Positions 1-7,416 of a stretch of DNA of 39,070 bases are shown here, piece after piece. Numbering within the stretch: the stretch's first letter is position 1; every line of letters starts with the position of its first letter. The DNA lies in contig JAFSPZ010000044.1 in NCBI GenBank assembly GCA_017451225.1, positions 1-39,070 of the forward strand, given 5' to 3'. The DNA comes from Muribaculaceae bacterium. GTDB taxonomy: Bacteria; Bacteroidota; Bacteroidia; Bacteroidales; Muribaculaceae. The translations under genes were made by a program, and so were the position numbers. The notes below the pieces were generated by a model that had not been told where the DNA came from, ran no database searches, and worked only from the letters and a program-made list of their open reading frames with translations.

Positions 1-917
1 GCGATGCGGAAGCCAATCCAAATACTCATGCCGTTTGTTTTCCAGCGGGTTGTCAAGCGACAATCTCTGGCCACGTCATCCCAAGCACTGCTTCGCAACA
101 TATTATTGACCGTGGTTTTGGGGTGAGTTGGATCAACTTGCGCCTCAGTGGTATAGTCATAGATGTCGTCAAGGCACCACTCGGCGATGTTGCCGCACAT
201 ATCATAGATGCCCAGCTCGTTGGGAGTCTTTGTCGCCACCTCATGCAAAACGTTGTTGCTGTTGCCTGCATACCATGCCACTTCATCGAGGTTGTTGCTG
301 CCACTGTAAAGGTAGCCGTGGCTCAAGTTTCCGCCGCGAGCAGCAAACTCCCACTGCGCCTCGGTGGGCAGTGTGAAGTTCAAACCGGTTAGCTGACTGA
401 GCCTCTGGGTGAACTCCAAACACTGATCCCATGTAACAAACCGAATGGGATAATAGTCCCCCATAGAATAGGAAACATCATCAACTTGCATCACAGCTTT
501 CCACAGCGCCTCGGTGACCTCGGTCTCGCCAATCCAGTAGTCGGAGAGTGTGACCTGGTGGGCAGGACGCTCAAGGCTGTAGGCTTCAATATCGCTGTCA
601 GGTGCTCCCATCATAAATGTGCCACCGTCAACCTCCACCATCTTGAATGTCACTCCACCCACGGTGTACTCAGTCACTTCAGGTTCCTGTCCATTAAGGA
701 TGATATTATAAACTTCAGTGACATCGGCACTGGTGATATATCCGTCGCCGTTGACATCGCCGTTGACAAGGCTGCTTGAATCGCTGCTTAGCAGACAATT
801 ATAAAGAGCCGTCACGTCGGCGGCTGTGACCGAGCCGTCGCCATTTACGTCGCCTTTCATGGCATTACAGCCAAGCCATGCGGCAACAAACAATAAAGAC
901 AATAACACTTTTTTCAT
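1..917 (-). CDS. Secreted protein with dockerin-like repeats and FGE-sulfatase (SUMF1-like) domain, C-terminus outside the window
   Basis: The frame is open from an ATG at 915-917 to the window edge, about 305 codons. It starts with a signal peptide (MKKVLLSLLFVAAWLG); a Cys at residue 17 lies in an imperfect lipobox, so lipoprotein or signal peptidase I cleavage are both possible. Two calcium-loop-like dockerin repeats follow (GDVNGDG at about 22-28 and 53-59, each followed by an ADVT helix). From about residue 88 the sequence is formylglycine-generating-enzyme-like: GGTFMMG, RPAHQVTLSDYWIGETEVT, LPTEAQWEFAARGG and a closing WIGFRI. Where many family members read LRGGSW this one reads LRSSAW. 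Known FGE enzymes oxidise a sulfatase Cys, but most bacterial SUMF1-like domains are binding or uncharacterised, and no sulfatase is visible here. The start is supported by a promoter at 940-969. The domain call is firm; enzymatic activity is unproven. Confidence 0.85.
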   Translation of the reverse strand, partial: MKKVLLSLLFVAAWLGCNAMKGDVNGDGSVTAADVTALYNCLLSSDSSSLVNGDVNGDGYITSADVTEVYNIILNGQEPEVTEYTVGGVTFKMVEVDGGTFMMGAPDSDIEAYSLERPAHQVTLSDYWIGETEVTEALWKAVMQVDDVSYSMGDYYPIRFVTWDQCLEFTQRLSQLTGLNFTLPTEAQWEFAARGGNLSHGYLYSGSNNLDEVAWYAGNSNNVLHEVATKTPNELGIYDMCGNIAEWCLDDIYDYTTEAQVDPTHPKTTVNNMLRSSAWDDVARDCRLTTRWKTNGMSIWIGFRI

Positions 918-939
918 AATTATAAAATAATTTTTTTTG

Positions 940-969
940 CAAATTTATTAAATAAAATAAAATGTGCAA
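940..969 (-). promoter_or_regulatory. Bacteroidetes-type promoter of the FGE-domain gene
   Basis: On the minus strand TAAATTTG (947-940) matches the -7 consensus TAnnTTTG. A TTG (969-967) lies 19 bases upstream. The predicted transcript has a short AT-rich leader of about 20 bases. Confidence 0.65.
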
Positions 970-1052
970 ACTAAAAATATATATTTCACATTATCAAACC
1001 TTAATTTTGTTGAAATTTCGGGAAACATTGCTCTTGTTTGAGAATAATGTTG

Positions 1053-1060
1053 TATCTTCG
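1053..1060 (+). promoter_or_regulatory. Possible -7 box of the galK operon
   Basis: TATCTTCG is one mismatch from TAnnTTTG, and a TTG at 1028-1030 is 22 bases upstream, slightly long. A perfect TAATTTTG at 1002-1009 is an alternative but has no TTG at the usual distance. Confidence 0.4.
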
Positions 1061-1108
1061 TGCAATCTTTGCAAACATAGAGTAAAAACACCAAAAACTA
1101 TATCACAA

Positions 1109-2239
1109 ATGAAAGAGAAAATCATCGCTTTATTCAAGGAACGCTTCGGCGAGGAGCCAGTGATGTATGCATCGGCTGGACGTATTAACCTTATTGGAGA
1201 ACACACCGACTATAATGGAGGATTCGTATTCCCAGGAGCCATCGACAAGTGCATCATGGCAGGCATCAAAGAAAACGGTACCGACAAGGTGCGCGTTTAT
1301 AGTGCCGACCTCGACGCATACACCGAGTTTGGCCTAAACGAAGAGGACAAGCCTGCCGAGCAATGGGCATGCTACGTGTTTGGCGTGTGCCGCGAGACCA
1401 TCAAGCGTGGCGGCACAGTTAAGGGCTTCGATGCTGTATTTGCCGGCAATGTGCCTCTGGGCGCAGGCCTGTCATCATCGGCAGCACTTGAGTCCTGCTT
1501 CGCCTTCGCTTTGAACGACATGTTCAACGACAACAAAATCGACAAATTTGAACTTGCAAAGATAGGCCAATCGACCGAGCACAACTACTGCGGTGTGAAC
1601 TGCGGCATCATGGACCAGTTTGCTTCGGTTTTCGGCAAGAAAGATCACCTCATGCGCCTTGACTGCCGCTCACTCGAGCATCAGTACTATCCATTCGACG
1701 CAAAGGGCTACAAGCTGGTACTACTCGACTCGCGCGTGAAGCATGAGCTCGTTGACTCCCCCTATAACAAGCGCCGCGAGTCGTGCGAACGCGTGGCTGC
1801 AACTTTAGGTGTTGAGACCCTGCGCGACGCATCGATGGAGATGCTTGAAGCCAACCGCGACAAAATCAGCGATGAGGACTACAAGCGCGCCGTGTATGTG
1901 ATTGGCGAGAAGCAGCGCGTGCTCGACGTGTGCGACGCTCTGGAGCGTGGTGACTTCGAGACAGTGGGCAAGTGCATGTATGAGACTCACAACGGCCTTA
2001 GCAAAGACTACGAGGTGAGCTGTGTTGAGCTTGACTACTTGAACGACATCGCACGCGAGTGTGGCGTTACCGGTTCGCGCATCATGGGTGGAGGCTTCGG
2101 TGGTTGCACCATCAACCTGGTGAAAGATGAGCTTTATGACAAGTTTATCGCTACTGCTTGCGAGAAGTTTAATGAGAAATATGGCCACGAGCCTAAAGTT
2201 TATGACGTGATAATCAGCGACGGTGCTCGCCGCCTCTAA
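1109..2239 (+). CDS. galK: Galactokinase
   Basis: This is a GHMP-family kinase that phosphorylates galactose to galactose-1-phosphate with ATP in the cytoplasm (Leloir pathway). The 376 residues match the usual length of about 380. Visible hallmarks are the galactokinase signature GRINLIGEHTDYNGG near residue 25, the ATP-binding GAGLSSSAALE, CGIMDQF, and the C-terminal GGGFGGC. The frame is open upstream to 962, but the ATG at 1109 gives the family N-terminus and the extra 49 residues look like leader sequence. It is followed after 36 bases by a sugar-nucleotidyltransferase gene in the same direction, probably one operon. No galT, galE, galM or galactose transporter is in the window. The family call is secure. 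Confidence 0.96.
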   Translation: MKEKIIALFKERFGEEPVMYASAGRINLIGEHTDYNGGFVFPGAIDKCIMAGIKENGTDKVRVYSADLDAYTEFGLNEEDKPAEQWACYVFGVCRETIKRGGTVKGFDAVFAGNVPLGAGLSSSAALESCFAFALNDMFNDNKIDKFELAKIGQSTEHNYCGVNCGIMDQFASVFGKKDHLMRLDCRSLEHQYYPFDAKGYKLVLLDSRVKHELVDSPYNKRRESCERVAATLGVETLRDASMEMLEANRDKISDEDYKRAVYVIGEKQRVLDVCDALERGDFETVGKCMYETHNGLSKDYEVSCVELDYLNDIARECGVTGSRIMGGGFGGCTINLVKDELYDKFIATACEKFNEKYGHEPKVYDVIISDGARRL

Positions 2240-2241
2240 TA

Positions 2242-2269
2242 TCTGATTTCTGACATCTGATAACTGACA
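2242..2269 (+). repeat. Two-copy 14-bp tandem repeat in the galK/nucleotidyltransferase gap
   Basis: TCTGATTTCTGACA (2242-2255) is followed directly by TCTGATAACTGACA (2256-2269), with two mismatches. The repeat fills most of the 36-base gap just before the next ATG. Its function is unknown. Confidence 0.7.
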
Positions 2270-2275
2270 AATTAT

Positions 2276-3178
2276 ATGAAACCAACATTATTTGTTCTTG
2301 CTGCTGGTATGGGAAGCCGCTATGGCGGTCTCAAGCAGCTCGATGGTCTGGGCCCTCATGGCGAGACCATCATGGACTATTCAATCTACGATGCCATCCA
2401 CAGTGGTTTTGGTAAAGTAGTGTTTGTAATTCGCAAAGATTTCGAGCAGGAGTTCCGCGACAAGATTTTGTCGAAATATGAGAGCAAAATTCCAACCGAG
2501 GTAGTGTTCCAGTCAATTAATGACCTGCCCGATGGATTCACCTGCCCCGAAGACCGCACAAAGCCCTGGGGTACCAATCATGCCGTGCTCATGGGCAAGG
2601 ATGTGATAAAAGAGCCGTTTGCCGTCATCAACAGCGACGACTTCTATGGTCGTAACTCATTTGAGGTGCTTGCCAAGGCGCTCAGCAATCTGCCTGAGGA
2701 CGCTCACGACCAGTATTTCATGGTTGGCTTTAACGTAGGTAACACCATGAGTGAGAGCGGCACTGTGTCGCGCGGTGTGTGCGAGACCGAGAATGGCTTG
2801 CTCAAGAGCGTTGTGGAGCGTACAAAGATTGGCTACGATGAGAACCACGACATCATTTTCACCGAGGGCGACCTCGTGGAGAAACTTGAGCCTACTACTC
2901 CTGTGTCGATGAACTTCTGGGGCTTTACCCCCGACTATTTCGAGCATAGCGAGAAATCGTTCGTCAACTTCCTTAACCAAAGCATCAACGTACCCAAAAG
3001 CGAGTTTTTCATTCCCATTGTGGTGAGTGAACTTGTGGAGAGCGGTCAGTCTACTGTAGAGGTGCTTCGTACCGACTCTAAATGGTTTGGTGTGACCTAT
3101 AGCGAGGACCGTCCCGCAGTGGTAGAGAAATTTGCCGAGCTGCACCGCCAGGGTGTTTATCCCGATAAGATGTTTTAG
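2276..3178 (+). CDS. Sugar-1-phosphate nucleotidyltransferase family protein
   Basis: The 300 residues form a GT-A-fold NTP-transferase. The N-terminal LAAGMGSRYGGLKQLD is the nucleotide-binding signature (GxGxRxxxxxxxxPK type, here with K and Q), and VINSDDFYG near residue 120 supplies the metal-binding Asp pair. Such enzymes couple a sugar-1-phosphate to UTP, dTTP, CTP or GTP. The specificity cannot be read from the sequence. Its place directly after galK, with no galT nearby, suggests that it could make UDP-galactose (or UDP-glucose) from the kinase product, which is an inference. The next gene, a Fur-like regulator, begins only 15 bases after its stop. Confidence 0.85.
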   Translation: MKPTLFVLAAGMGSRYGGLKQLDGLGPHGETIMDYSIYDAIHSGFGKVVFVIRKDFEQEFRDKILSKYESKIPTEVVFQSINDLPDGFTCPEDRTKPWGTNHAVLMGKDVIKEPFAVINSDDFYGRNSFEVLAKALSNLPEDAHDQYFMVGFNVGNTMSESGTVSRGVCETENGLLKSVVERTKIGYDENHDIIFTEGDLVEKLEPTTPVSMNFWGFTPDYFEHSEKSFVNFLNQSINVPKSEFFIPIVVSELVESGQSTVEVLRTDSKWFGVTYSEDRPAVVEKFAELHRQGVYPDKMF

Positions 3179-3193
3179 TGCTGAAGCAACGCT

Positions 3194-3676
3194 ATGGCCG
3201 ACCAGCAAGACAAAAGTGTTATAATTCAGAATTTCAGCGACATTCTCAAGGATAGAGGAATGCGTAAGACTCCTGAACGCATTAAAATCCTTGAGAAGGT
3301 GTTGGATTTTAAGAAGTTGTTCACTGTAGAGGAACTACACCAGGTTATGCTTGATGAAGCTTTCCCAGTGAGCAAGTCAACGCTGTATAATACTGTTGAT
3401 GTCTTAATTGAAATTGGTTGGCTGCGCAAAACTAACATTGGTGAGAGTGCTGTTGCCTATGAGCGCATAGAGCAAATGGCTCAAATCCATCTCAAGTGCG
3501 AACACTGCGGAAGGATAAAGCTTGTAAAAGACACAAATTTCATGGCCTACATGAATGCTCGCAAATTTACGGCTTTCACCACATCCTATTATAATCTCAC
3601 AGTCTATGGCGTGTGCAATGACTGTGCAAGGAAAATCAAGCAATTAAAACGCAAGAGAAATAGTAACAAAAAGTAA
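3194..3676 (+). CDS. Fur-family transcriptional regulator with degenerate metal-sensing site
   Basis: The 160 residues have the Fur layout. The winged-helix DNA-binding domain (about 10-90) contains RKTPERIKILEKVL and FPVSKSTLYNTVDVLIEIGWL. The dimerisation domain carries two CxxC pairs (CEHC and CNDC) that form the structural zinc site. The HHDHH-type regulatory ligands of classical Fur/Zur/PerR are missing: the stretch before CEHC reads EQMAQIHLK, and the His of the usual LTxHxLxLYG segment is Tyr in TSYYNLTVYG. It may therefore be a redox- or zinc-responsive or metal-independent relative. A basic Lys/Arg tail closes the protein. It is probably cotranscribed with the two sugar genes upstream. 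Confidence 0.88.
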   Translation: MADQQDKSVIIQNFSDILKDRGMRKTPERIKILEKVLDFKKLFTVEELHQVMLDEAFPVSKSTLYNTVDVLIEIGWLRKTNIGESAVAYERIEQMAQIHLKCEHCGRIKLVKDTNFMAYMNARKFTAFTTSYYNLTVYGVCNDCARKIKQLKRKRNSNKK

Positions 3677-3729
3677 TATAACTTTCTATTATTTACACAA
3701 TTAACAATTAAACAAAGAAAAAAGAAATC

Positions 3730-4974
3730 ATGGCAAATGTAAAACCTTTCAAGGGCCTTCGCCCTCCCAAAGAGTTAGTTGAGAAAGTGGCTTCAAAACC
3801 CTATGACGTTCTTTCGAGCGAAGAGGCAAGAGCCGAGGCTGGCGATAATGAAATGTCGCTCTACCACATCATTAAGCCTGAAATCGACTTCAACGACGGT
3901 ACTACCGAGCATGACCCACAGGTCTATGACAAGGCTGTTGAGAACTTCAAGAAATTCCAGGCTAACGGATGGCTCGTTCAAGACCCCAAGGAGATGTACT
4001 ACATCTATGCACAGACTATGGATGGACGCACTCAGTATGGTTTTGTTGTAGCAGCCAACTACAAGGATTATGTGGAAGGACGCATCAAGAAGCATGAGCT
4101 CACCCGTCGTGAGAAAGAAGAGGACCGCATGAAACACATTCGCGTTAACAACGCCAATGTTGAGCCTGTGTTCCTGTCGTTCCCAACTAACGAGCCTCTC
4201 GAGGCTATTATCGACAAGGTTAAAGAGACCGAGCCAGAGTATGACTTCGTGAGTGAGGATGGCATTGGCCACACTTTGTGGTGCATCACCGATGATGCAA
4301 TGATTGCAAAGATTACCGAGGAGTTTGATAAGATTCCTTATCTCTACATCGCCGACGGTCACCACCGTACTGCTGCCGCTGCTCACATCGGTGAGGAGAA
4401 AGCTCAAGCCGATCCAAACCACACTGGTAAAGAGGAATATAACTACCTTTTGGCAGTTTGCTTCCCCGAGTCACACCTCAAGGTGATGGACTACAACCGC
4501 GTGGTTAAGGACCTTAATGGCAACACTCCCGAGGAGTTCCTCGCAAAGGTTGGTGAGCATTTCGATATCGAGTGCAAGGGTGAAGAAGAGTATCGTCCAG
4601 CCAAGCTACACAACTTCTCGCTCTATTTGGAGGGCAAGTGGTATTCATTGACCGCTAAGGAAGGCACTTACGACGACAACAACCCAATTGGTGTGCTTGA
4701 CGTGAAGATTTCTTCGGATTACATCTTGCGCGACATTCTGGGTATCATGGACCTTCGCACCGACAAGCGTATCGACTTCGTGGGCGGTATCCGTGGCCTT
4801 GGCGAACTCAAGAAGCGTGTCGACAGCGGTGAGATGAAGATGGCGTTGGCCCTCTATCCTGTGACCATGCGTCAAATCATCAACATTGCCGACACAGGCA
4901 ACATTATGCCTCCAAAGGCTACTTGGTTTGAGCCTAAGCTTCGCTCAGGACTTATTATTCACAAGCTTGACTAA
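3730..4974 (+). CDS. DUF1015 family protein (COG4198)
   Basis: The 414-residue cytoplasmic protein begins with the family-typical VKPFKGLRPP and KPYDVLSSEEAR. It carries the hallmark YIADGHHRTAAAAH near residue 205 and ends with a conserved module around NPIGVLDVKISSDYIL and MPPKATWFEPKLRSGL. The biochemical function of DUF1015 is unknown. In many Bacteroidetes and Firmicutes it neighbours serine biosynthesis genes, but no serA or serC is visible here. The gene lies 53 bases after the Fur-like gene and may have a weak promoter of its own (TAACTTTC at 3678). A strong terminator follows. Confidence 0.9.
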   Translation: MANVKPFKGLRPPKELVEKVASKPYDVLSSEEARAEAGDNEMSLYHIIKPEIDFNDGTTEHDPQVYDKAVENFKKFQANGWLVQDPKEMYYIYAQTMDGRTQYGFVVAANYKDYVEGRIKKHELTRREKEEDRMKHIRVNNANVEPVFLSFPTNEPLEAIIDKVKETEPEYDFVSEDGIGHTLWCITDDAMIAKITEEFDKIPYLYIADGHHRTAAAAHIGEEKAQADPNHTGKEEYNYLLAVCFPESHLKVMDYNRVVKDLNGNTPEEFLAKVGEHFDIECKGEEEYRPAKLHNFSLYLEGKWYSLTAKEGTYDDNNPIGVLDVKISSDYILRDILGIMDLRTDKRIDFVGGIRGLGELKKRVDSGEMKMALALYPVTMRQIINIADTGNIMPPKATWFEPKLRSGLIIHKLD

Positions 4975-4997
4975 TTGATTCCTTTTTATAAAACAAT

Positions 4998-5034
4998 GCG
5001 GGTAGGGCAGTAGTTGCTTTACCCGCTTTTTTTT
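4998..5034 (+). terminator. Rho-independent terminator after the DUF1015 gene
   Basis: GCGGGTA (4998-5004) pairs perfectly with TACCCGC (5020-5026) and is followed by eight T (5027-5034). A small inner GCA/TGC stem lies in the loop. Confidence 0.9.
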
Positions 5035-5265
5035 GAGTTCAGTCGCAAAAAAGTGTGGGGTATTAAGACATTCGTCTCAGCCGTAGGCTGAACTCTGGGT
5101 AACCCCCAATACCGATTGCCGAAGTGAGCTCAATGGATTGAGCAGCTGTTCTACTCGCATGACGTGCGAATGGGGAAACTTGATGAAAAGCTGGAACCAA
5201 AGAATATGACCCATCATTCAGCTGACGCTGGAGTTTAGAGGGAAGAGGTTAGAGTTTAGAGAGGG
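5035..5265. repeat. Structured, repeat-like non-coding element
   Basis: This part of a gene-free gap (4975-5332) contains no convincing ORF but is rich in inverted repeats. CAGCC-GTA-GGCTG lies at 5078-5090 and is enclosed by GGTATT (5059-5064) and AATACC (5108-5113). TCGCA-TGACG-TGCGA lies at 5155-5169. Two copies of GAGTTTAGAG (5231-5240 and 5252-5261) end the stretch. A 15-base piece (5037-5051) recurs, inverted, at 7895-7909. It looks like a dispersed intergenic repeat, but its copy number cannot be seen from one window. Confidence 0.45.
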
Positions 5266-5284
5266 CTGCGCCAACATACAATAA

Positions 5285-5308
5285 GCGCCCGAGTTTGTAC
5301 CCGAGCGC
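5285..5308 (-). terminator. Candidate terminator hairpin of the outer-membrane barrel gene
   Basis: On the minus strand GCGCTCGGG and CTCGGGCGC form nine pairs, two of them G-U, around a TACAAA loop, about 25 bases past the stop. The T-run is poor (TTATTGT). Confidence 0.45.
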
Positions 5309-5332
5309 CATATTCTTTACTTTGATAAGAGA

Positions 5333-5920
5333 TTAGAAGCGGTAACCAATGGCAATTTGCGCGTTGCCGTTCTTAGGATTACCTTCCTTAAACACATTTA
5401 TAACCCCCATTGTATAACGCCCCTGAACAAATACATCATTGGTAATGTTATAGGTTAAACCTAGCCCAACGCCAAAATCAACACTTTTAGTATCAGATTT
5501 AATGTCTTCAGTTTCTTTTGGATCAAAATCCATAGTTCGTTTACTGTAGATATTGAAACCAATTTGAGGACCTAAATCAATACTTAAAGCGGGAATAACA
5601 TAATACTTAAGCATTACAGGCACATTGATATAATTAATGTTGTAAGTAGTAAGCACTTCACCGGCCATAAAGACTGGTCTTTTATATTTGCCACCTTGTG
5701 CAGCAAAAACAACCTCAGGTGCAATAGAGAACTTTTCGTTAAAGCGATACTCCATGAATACACCTGCTTGGTAGTTTATTTGACCACCATGCTTAACACC
5801 CTCGCCCCAGAAGTGAGTGTAATCCACTCCGATTTTGGGACCAAACGTGAAAGTTTTCTGCGCCATTGCTGCGCCAGCGGCAAGCATCAAACAAATTAGT
5901 GTGAGAGATAATTTCTTCAT
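5333..5920 (-). CDS. Small outer-membrane beta-barrel protein (PorT-like)
   Basis: The 195-residue protein has a classical signal peptide with cleavage after AAGAAMA. It then shows alternating beta strands typical of the Bacteroidetes outer-membrane barrel family: FGPKIGVDYTHF, YQAGVFMEYRFNEKFSIAPEVVFAAQGG, INVPVMLKYY, VDFGVGLGLTYNI and a terminal IAIGYRF ending in Phe. The ATG at 5918-5920 was chosen over the upstream one at 5947 because it starts the signal peptide and sits below a good promoter. These proteins are usually of unknown role; some relatives act in type IX secretion or as porins. A second one lies at 11584-12216. Confidence 0.85.
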   Translation of the reverse strand: MKKLSLTLICLMLAAGAAMAQKTFTFGPKIGVDYTHFWGEGVKHGGQINYQAGVFMEYRFNEKFSIAPEVVFAAQGGKYKRPVFMAGEVLTTYNINYINVPVMLKYYVIPALSIDLGPQIGFNIYSKRTMDFDPKETEDIKSDTKSVDFGVGLGLTYNITNDVFVQGRYTMGVINVFKEGNPKNGNAQIAIGYRF

Positions 5921-5960
5921 GATTGTAAAATTATAGTGGTTTAACAATAATACTTTTTAG

Positions 5961-5989
5961 CAAAGGTACAACAATTTTAAATAAAGCAA
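5961..5989 (-). promoter_or_regulatory. Promoter of the small barrel gene
   Basis: TACCTTTG (5968-5961, minus) is a perfect -7 box, with TTG (5989-5987) 18 bases upstream. Confidence 0.7.
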
Positions 5990-6060
5990 GGCTTTTTTGG
6001 GTAAAAATGTTGTCTTTTAAGGAGTGGAGTTTCATTGTTTACTTTGCGGAAAAAAGAAAC

Positions 6061-6294
6061 ATGGCAAATTCTGTGCATATATCGACATTGAGAAAGATGC
6101 TCAAAGCAGGTGACCCCGTGGACATCAAACTGTGGACGAAATCGGGAGAAATCCAGGAATGGAGAAATTGTGTGCCACTGCGCTACAATTTCTATAAGGG
6201 AACACGGCAAATCAAACTGCTCAACAGCGGTCAAATCCGTCAGTTGAGGGATGTTTGCGTGTTCCAAATAAATGGTATTAATGTTTTTTTATAA
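6061..6294 (+). CDS. Short conserved protein, probably a phage or mobile-element remnant
   Basis: The 77-residue protein begins MANSVHISTLRKMLKAG. It is mixed alpha/beta with many basic and aromatic residues and no signal peptide or membrane segment. I recall similar short proteins in Bacteroidales mobile or phage-like clusters just ahead of portal-like genes, from memory and not from a search. Here a truncated portal-like gene follows 1.1 kb downstream with an unrelated lipoprotein gene in between, which fits a disrupted module. The frame is open upstream to 6007, but the ATG at 6061 follows a near-promoter (TACTTTG at about 6041) and gives the better N-terminus. No function can be assigned. 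Confidence 0.6.
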   Translation: MANSVHISTLRKMLKAGDPVDIKLWTKSGEIQEWRNCVPLRYNFYKGTRQIKLLNSGQIRQLRDVCVFQINGINVFL

Positions 6295-6322
6295 TATAAA
6301 CCTTTATTTGATGAAAATAAAC

Positions 6323-6330
6323 TACCTTTG
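6323..6330 (+). promoter_or_regulatory. -7 box of the orphan lipoprotein gene
   Basis: TACCTTTG matches TAnnTTTG perfectly and lies 30 bases before the ATG. No TTG is present at the usual distance. Confidence 0.55.
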
Positions 6331-6359
6331 CAGTAGTTTTTAACCAAAATTGTATTGAT

Positions 6360-7394
6360 ATGAGAAAGAACATTCTTGGCTTTATGGCATTAATCGCCAT
6401 GTTGGTATTCATTCCATCATGCAAGGATTCAAGTGATGAACCAGAAATTCCAGATAAAGATAAAAAATCCTTTGCTTTTTTCTTTTTCCCATTTCTTAAT
6501 GAAGGTGGGGTACACTTTACTTCTGGTTTTGATGATTACGATTGTGTTGATCCTTATATTGTCAAACCAGACTGTTTCGAGATAATAGACGGCAAATGGT
6601 ACGCTTTGGAATATAACGCATATATTTCGGGTGGCACCGATGTAAACTTGCTTGTGAATGGAGAGAAGAAATCCACAATATTGAGTAATTGCTCGGCAGT
6701 GATAAATTCGGTTGCCTATCAAGAAGATGGACGCTTCAAAGCCTATATTTTCTATTATGATGCCGATGATAACTACCATGGTATCTTTTATGATAATGGC
6801 GAGATAAAGCAGATAGACGGATTGACTGATTATGAACGTATATTATTTCTAAAAGTAATTAATAACGATGTATATATAGTTTGGAACTTTGATGTCCAAG
6901 ACGTTTATGAAATAGGAAATATTGTTATTACCAAGAATGGCACCCCCATTGAACAAAACATAAAGTTGCCCAAAAACTCACATGTTAAGTATTTCCAAGA
7001 CTTGTGTGTCGAGGGTTCAACAATTTACACATTCTTTACTTTGGTATTAGATGGATATCAAAAACAAGCTTATTATGCCAAGAATAATAAACTAGTCAAA
7101 ATGGAAGGACTTCATACTGTAGGTTATGGTCAAGTTGTTGACGGCATAGTTTATGGTTTGGGTACAGTATACGAGGAAGGCCAGTACTGTTGCTTTTGGA
7201 AAGATGGGGATGCCACAAGAATCATGCCCGAGTCAGCACCAGTGTCGCCACGTGGTCTAGTGGTGGAAAATGGTGACGTTTACTATTTTGTGACAAATTA
7301 TGCTTTGGAGCCAGATGCCTCAATCCTTTTTAAGAATGGAAAAGAATACTACCGAATTGATGGTGAATGTTCGGGTTTTAGACTTCTCAATTAA
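6360..7394 (+). CDS. Orphan surface lipoprotein
   Basis: The 344 residues start with a lipoprotein signal (MRKNILGFMALIAMLVFIPSC, Cys21), followed by an acidic linker (DSSDEPEIPDKDKK) of the kind found on surface-exposed Bacteroidetes lipoproteins. The rest is rich in Tyr, Asp and Gly and has recurring short units such as DGKWYALEYN, DGRFKAYIFYYDAD and DGIVYGLGTVYEEGQYCCFWKDG. This suggests a beta-propeller or repeated beta-sheet fold; I do not recognise the family. The gene is clearly more AT-rich than its neighbours and lies between two phage-like fragments, so recent acquisition is plausible. No partner genes are evident. Confidence 0.8.
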   Translation: MRKNILGFMALIAMLVFIPSCKDSSDEPEIPDKDKKSFAFFFFPFLNEGGVHFTSGFDDYDCVDPYIVKPDCFEIIDGKWYALEYNAYISGGTDVNLLVNGEKKSTILSNCSAVINSVAYQEDGRFKAYIFYYDADDNYHGIFYDNGEIKQIDGLTDYERILFLKVINNDVYIVWNFDVQDVYEIGNIVITKNGTPIEQNIKLPKNSHVKYFQDLCVEGSTIYTFFTLVLDGYQKQAYYAKNNKLVKMEGLHTVGYGQVVDGIVYGLGTVYEEGQYCCFWKDGDATRIMPESAPVSPRGLVVENGDVYYFVTNYALEPDASILFKNGKEYYRIDGECSGFRLLN

Positions 7395-7416
7395 ACAAAG
7401 AAATTCTGTCTTTTAG

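Noticed and set aside
962-1108. Upstream extension of the galK frame
   Set aside because: The added 49 residues are AT-rich leader sequence containing promoter-like boxes and are not part of known galactokinases.
2657-3208. A 183-codon minus-strand frame opposite the nucleotidyltransferase gene
   Set aside because: It lies fully within the coding region of the real gene, lacks a promoter and shows no recognisable motif.
6429-6779. A 116-codon minus-strand frame opposite the orphan lipoprotein gene
   Set aside because: The opposite frame has a lipoprotein signal and promoter; this one has neither a signal nor a family pattern.
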